Shown piece by piece: positions 4,787 to 6,068 of a stretch of 6,068 nt of DNA. A model generated the notes under the pieces. That model was given only the letters and a program-made list of their open reading frames with translations, was not told the DNA's origin and did not search any database. The translations under genes and the position numbers were made by a program. The stretch's first letter is position 1, and each line of letters opens with the position of its first letter. The stretch lies in assembly GCA_035504175.1 (NCBI GenBank), contig DATJSJ010000287.1, forward strand, positions 1 to 6,068, read 5' to 3'. This DNA is from DATJSJ01 sp035504175. Lineage in GTDB: Bacteria > Pseudomonadota > Alphaproteobacteria > Acetobacterales > Acetobacteraceae.

Positions 4787-6068
4787 CGGGCACGGCAGGC
4801 CTGCCGCCCGGGCCGCTGATCGCGTTCTACGGCGATGACTTCACCGGATCGACCGACGCGATGGAGGTGCTGGCCTTCGCCGGGTTGCCGACGATCCTGC
4901 TGCTCGACCTGCCGGACGCGGCGACGCTGGCGCGCTTCGCCGACCGGCGCGGCATTGGCATCGCCGGCACCGCGCGCAGCCGCTCCCCTGACTGGATGCG
5001 AGAGAACCTGCCGCCGGTGTTCCGGGCGCTGGACGGCGTCCACGCGCCGGTCCTGCAATACAAAGTCTGCTCCACCTTCGATTCCAGTCCGGCCATTGGC
5101 TCGATCGGCCGCGCCCTGGAGATCGGCGCCGCGGTCACGCGGCAGGATTGGTGCGCGATGGTGGTCGCGGCACCCGCGCTGCGTCGCTACCAGGCATTCG
5201 GCAATCTGTTCGCGAGCGTCGATGGCGTCGCGCATCGCCTGGACCAGCACCCGACCATGGCGCGGCACCCGGTGACGCCGATGGCGGAGGCCGATCTGCG
5301 CCGGCACCTGGCGGCGCAGACCGCGACGCCGGTGGCGCTGGTGGATCTGGTGGCGCTGAAACAGGGTGGCGGCGCGGCGGCAATCGACGCCGCCCGCGCC
5401 GCCGGGACCCGGACCGTGCTGTTCGACGTGATCGACGACGAGACGCTGGCCGAAACCGGACGGCTGATCTGGGAGGGGCGCGGCCGCGGCGTGCTGGCGA
5501 TCGCGTCCTCGGGCCTGGAATACGCGCTGATCGCACATTGGCGGCGGGCCGGGCTGCTGCCGCCGGCCGCGCCTCCCGCCCCGGCCGCGCCGGTCGAGCG
5601 GTTGCTGGTCATCTCGGGAAGCTGCTCGCCGGTCACCGCGCGCCAGATCGCCTGGGCGGAGGCGAATGGTTTCGCGCCGATCCGCCTCGACGTCGCGGCG
5701 GCGATCGATCCGGCGCGCGCGCCCGCGGAAGTCGCACGAACGGCCGACATCGCCTGCACAACGCTGGCGGAAGGCCGCGATGCGATCGTCTTTTCCGCGC
5801 GCGGCCCGGACGATCCCGCGACCGGCGCACTACGCGAAGCGGCGGCGCGGTCGGGCGAGCCGGTCGAAGCACTGCAGCGCCGGGTCGCTCATACGCTCGG
5901 CGCGGTGCTGGCGCGGGCCCTGCCGCGCGCCGGCGTCACGCGGGTGGCGGTGGCGGGCGGCGATACCTCGGGCGAGGTGACGCAGGCACTGGGCGTTGCG
6001 GCGCTGGAGGCGATCGCGCCCGTGGTACCGGGGGCGCCGCTCTGTCGCGGTTATCGGCGCGACGGCGG
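4783..6068 (+). CDS. oiaK: DUF1537 (four-carbon acid sugar kinase) family kinase, probable 3-oxo-isoapionate kinase, 3' end missing
   Basis: The window holds 428 codons with no stop; the frame runs off the right edge. The N-terminal sugar-binding domain (about 11-260) opens with AFYGDDFTGSTDAMEVL (14-30), the family's DDFTG signature, and includes YKVCSTFDSS (93-102). A Pro/Ala linker (about 258-270) leads to the C-terminal nucleotide-binding domain with LLVISGSCSPVT (274-285) and VAVAGGDTSGEV (388-399). It ends here in VVPGAPLCRG, close to the usual C-terminus, so perhaps 30-60 residues are missing. The predicted reaction is ATP-dependent phosphorylation of 3-oxo-isoapionate to the 4-phosphate, the substrate of the RuBisCO-like enzyme. 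Relatives such as OtnK act on 3-oxo-tetronate; substrate choice rests on the apnO/RLP context. GTG 4783 is preferred because it gives a normal short N-terminus; GTG 4753 in the same frame is the alternative. Confidence 0.82.
   Translation, partial: MTGTAGLPPGPLIAFYGDDFTGSTDAMEVLAFAGLPTILLLDLPDAATLARFADRRGIGIAGTARSRSPDWMRENLPPVFRALDGVHAPVLQYKVCSTFDSSPAIGSIGRALEIGAAVTRQDWCAMVVAAPALRRYQAFGNLFASVDGVAHRLDQHPTMARHPVTPMAEADLRRHLAAQTATPVALVDLVALKQGGGAAAIDAARAAGTRTVLFDVIDDETLAETGRLIWEGRGRGVLAIASSGLEYALIAHWRRAGLLPPAAPPAPAAPVERLLVISGSCSPVTARQIAWAEANGFAPIRLDVAAAIDPARAPAEVARTADIACTTLAEGRDAIVFSARGPDDPATGALREAAARSGEPVEALQRRVAHTLGAVLARALPRAGVTRVAVAGGDTSGEVTQALGVAALEAIAPVVPGAPLCRGYRRDG

Noticed and set aside
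4516..5538. Minus-strand open frame of 340 codons opposite the kinase
   Set aside because: Composition is Arg/Gln/His-rich shadow sequence; the plus strand here encodes recognisable DUF1537 motifs.
1..6068. CRISPR array, tRNA, rRNA or insertion sequence
   Set aside because: I saw no regularly spaced repeats, no tRNA-like cloverleaf, no rRNA sequence and no transposase or target-site duplication.

Overview
The window is high-GC bacterial DNA from the chromosome or a large replicon, with long open frames on both strands. The gene families and the A/T-rich hairpins set in GC-rich DNA suggest an alphaproteobacterium, possibly Rhodospirillales/Acetobacteraceae. This placement is an inference; nothing here (rRNA or a marker gene) proves it.

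Layout from left to right: (1) 2-55, the last 17 codons of an unidentified plus-strand gene. (2) 56-248, a convergent intergenic gap filled mostly by a long imperfect inverted repeat (108-157 against 193-246), with a perfect hairpin in each arm; it probably ends transcription from one or both sides. (3) 249-3398, a tight minus-strand operon read in the order apnO (2571-3398), apsD (1523-2557), RuBisCO-like protein (249-1526). Its junctions are a 13-bp gap and a 4-bp ATGA overlap. (4) 3455-4291, a minus-strand GntR/FadR-type regulator, 56 bp upstream of apnO. (5) 4292-4782, a divergent control region with two predicted promoters, a 24-bp-arm palindrome and a possible leader peptide. (6) 4783 to the window end, a plus-strand DUF1537-family kinase, probably oiaK, cut off by the window edge.

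Together these genes match the oxidative D-apiose/D-apionate route. ApsD oxidises the branched pentose D-apiose to D-apionolactone, which opens to D-apionate. ApnO converts D-apionate to 3-oxo-isoapionate. OiaK phosphorylates that at C4. The RuBisCO-like protein then either decarboxylates the product (OiaX type, giving L-erythrulose 1-phosphate) or cleaves it hydrolytically (OiaT type, giving 3-phosphoglycerate and glycolate). The window does not settle which branch is used. No lactonase, transporter or erythrulose-phosphate isomerase is present here; these could lie beyond the kinase.

The least expected observation is regulatory. An 11-bp motif, GGTATGMYGAG, occurs three times, each time beside a predicted promoter: apnO, the regulator itself, and the kinase. 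I find GGTATG nowhere else in the window on either strand. It is a strong candidate operator for the GntR/FadR protein and would tie both arms of the locus into one regulon. The pathway itself is already known; the operator, the strand-biased palindrome and the leader ORF are the parts I would call possibly undescribed.
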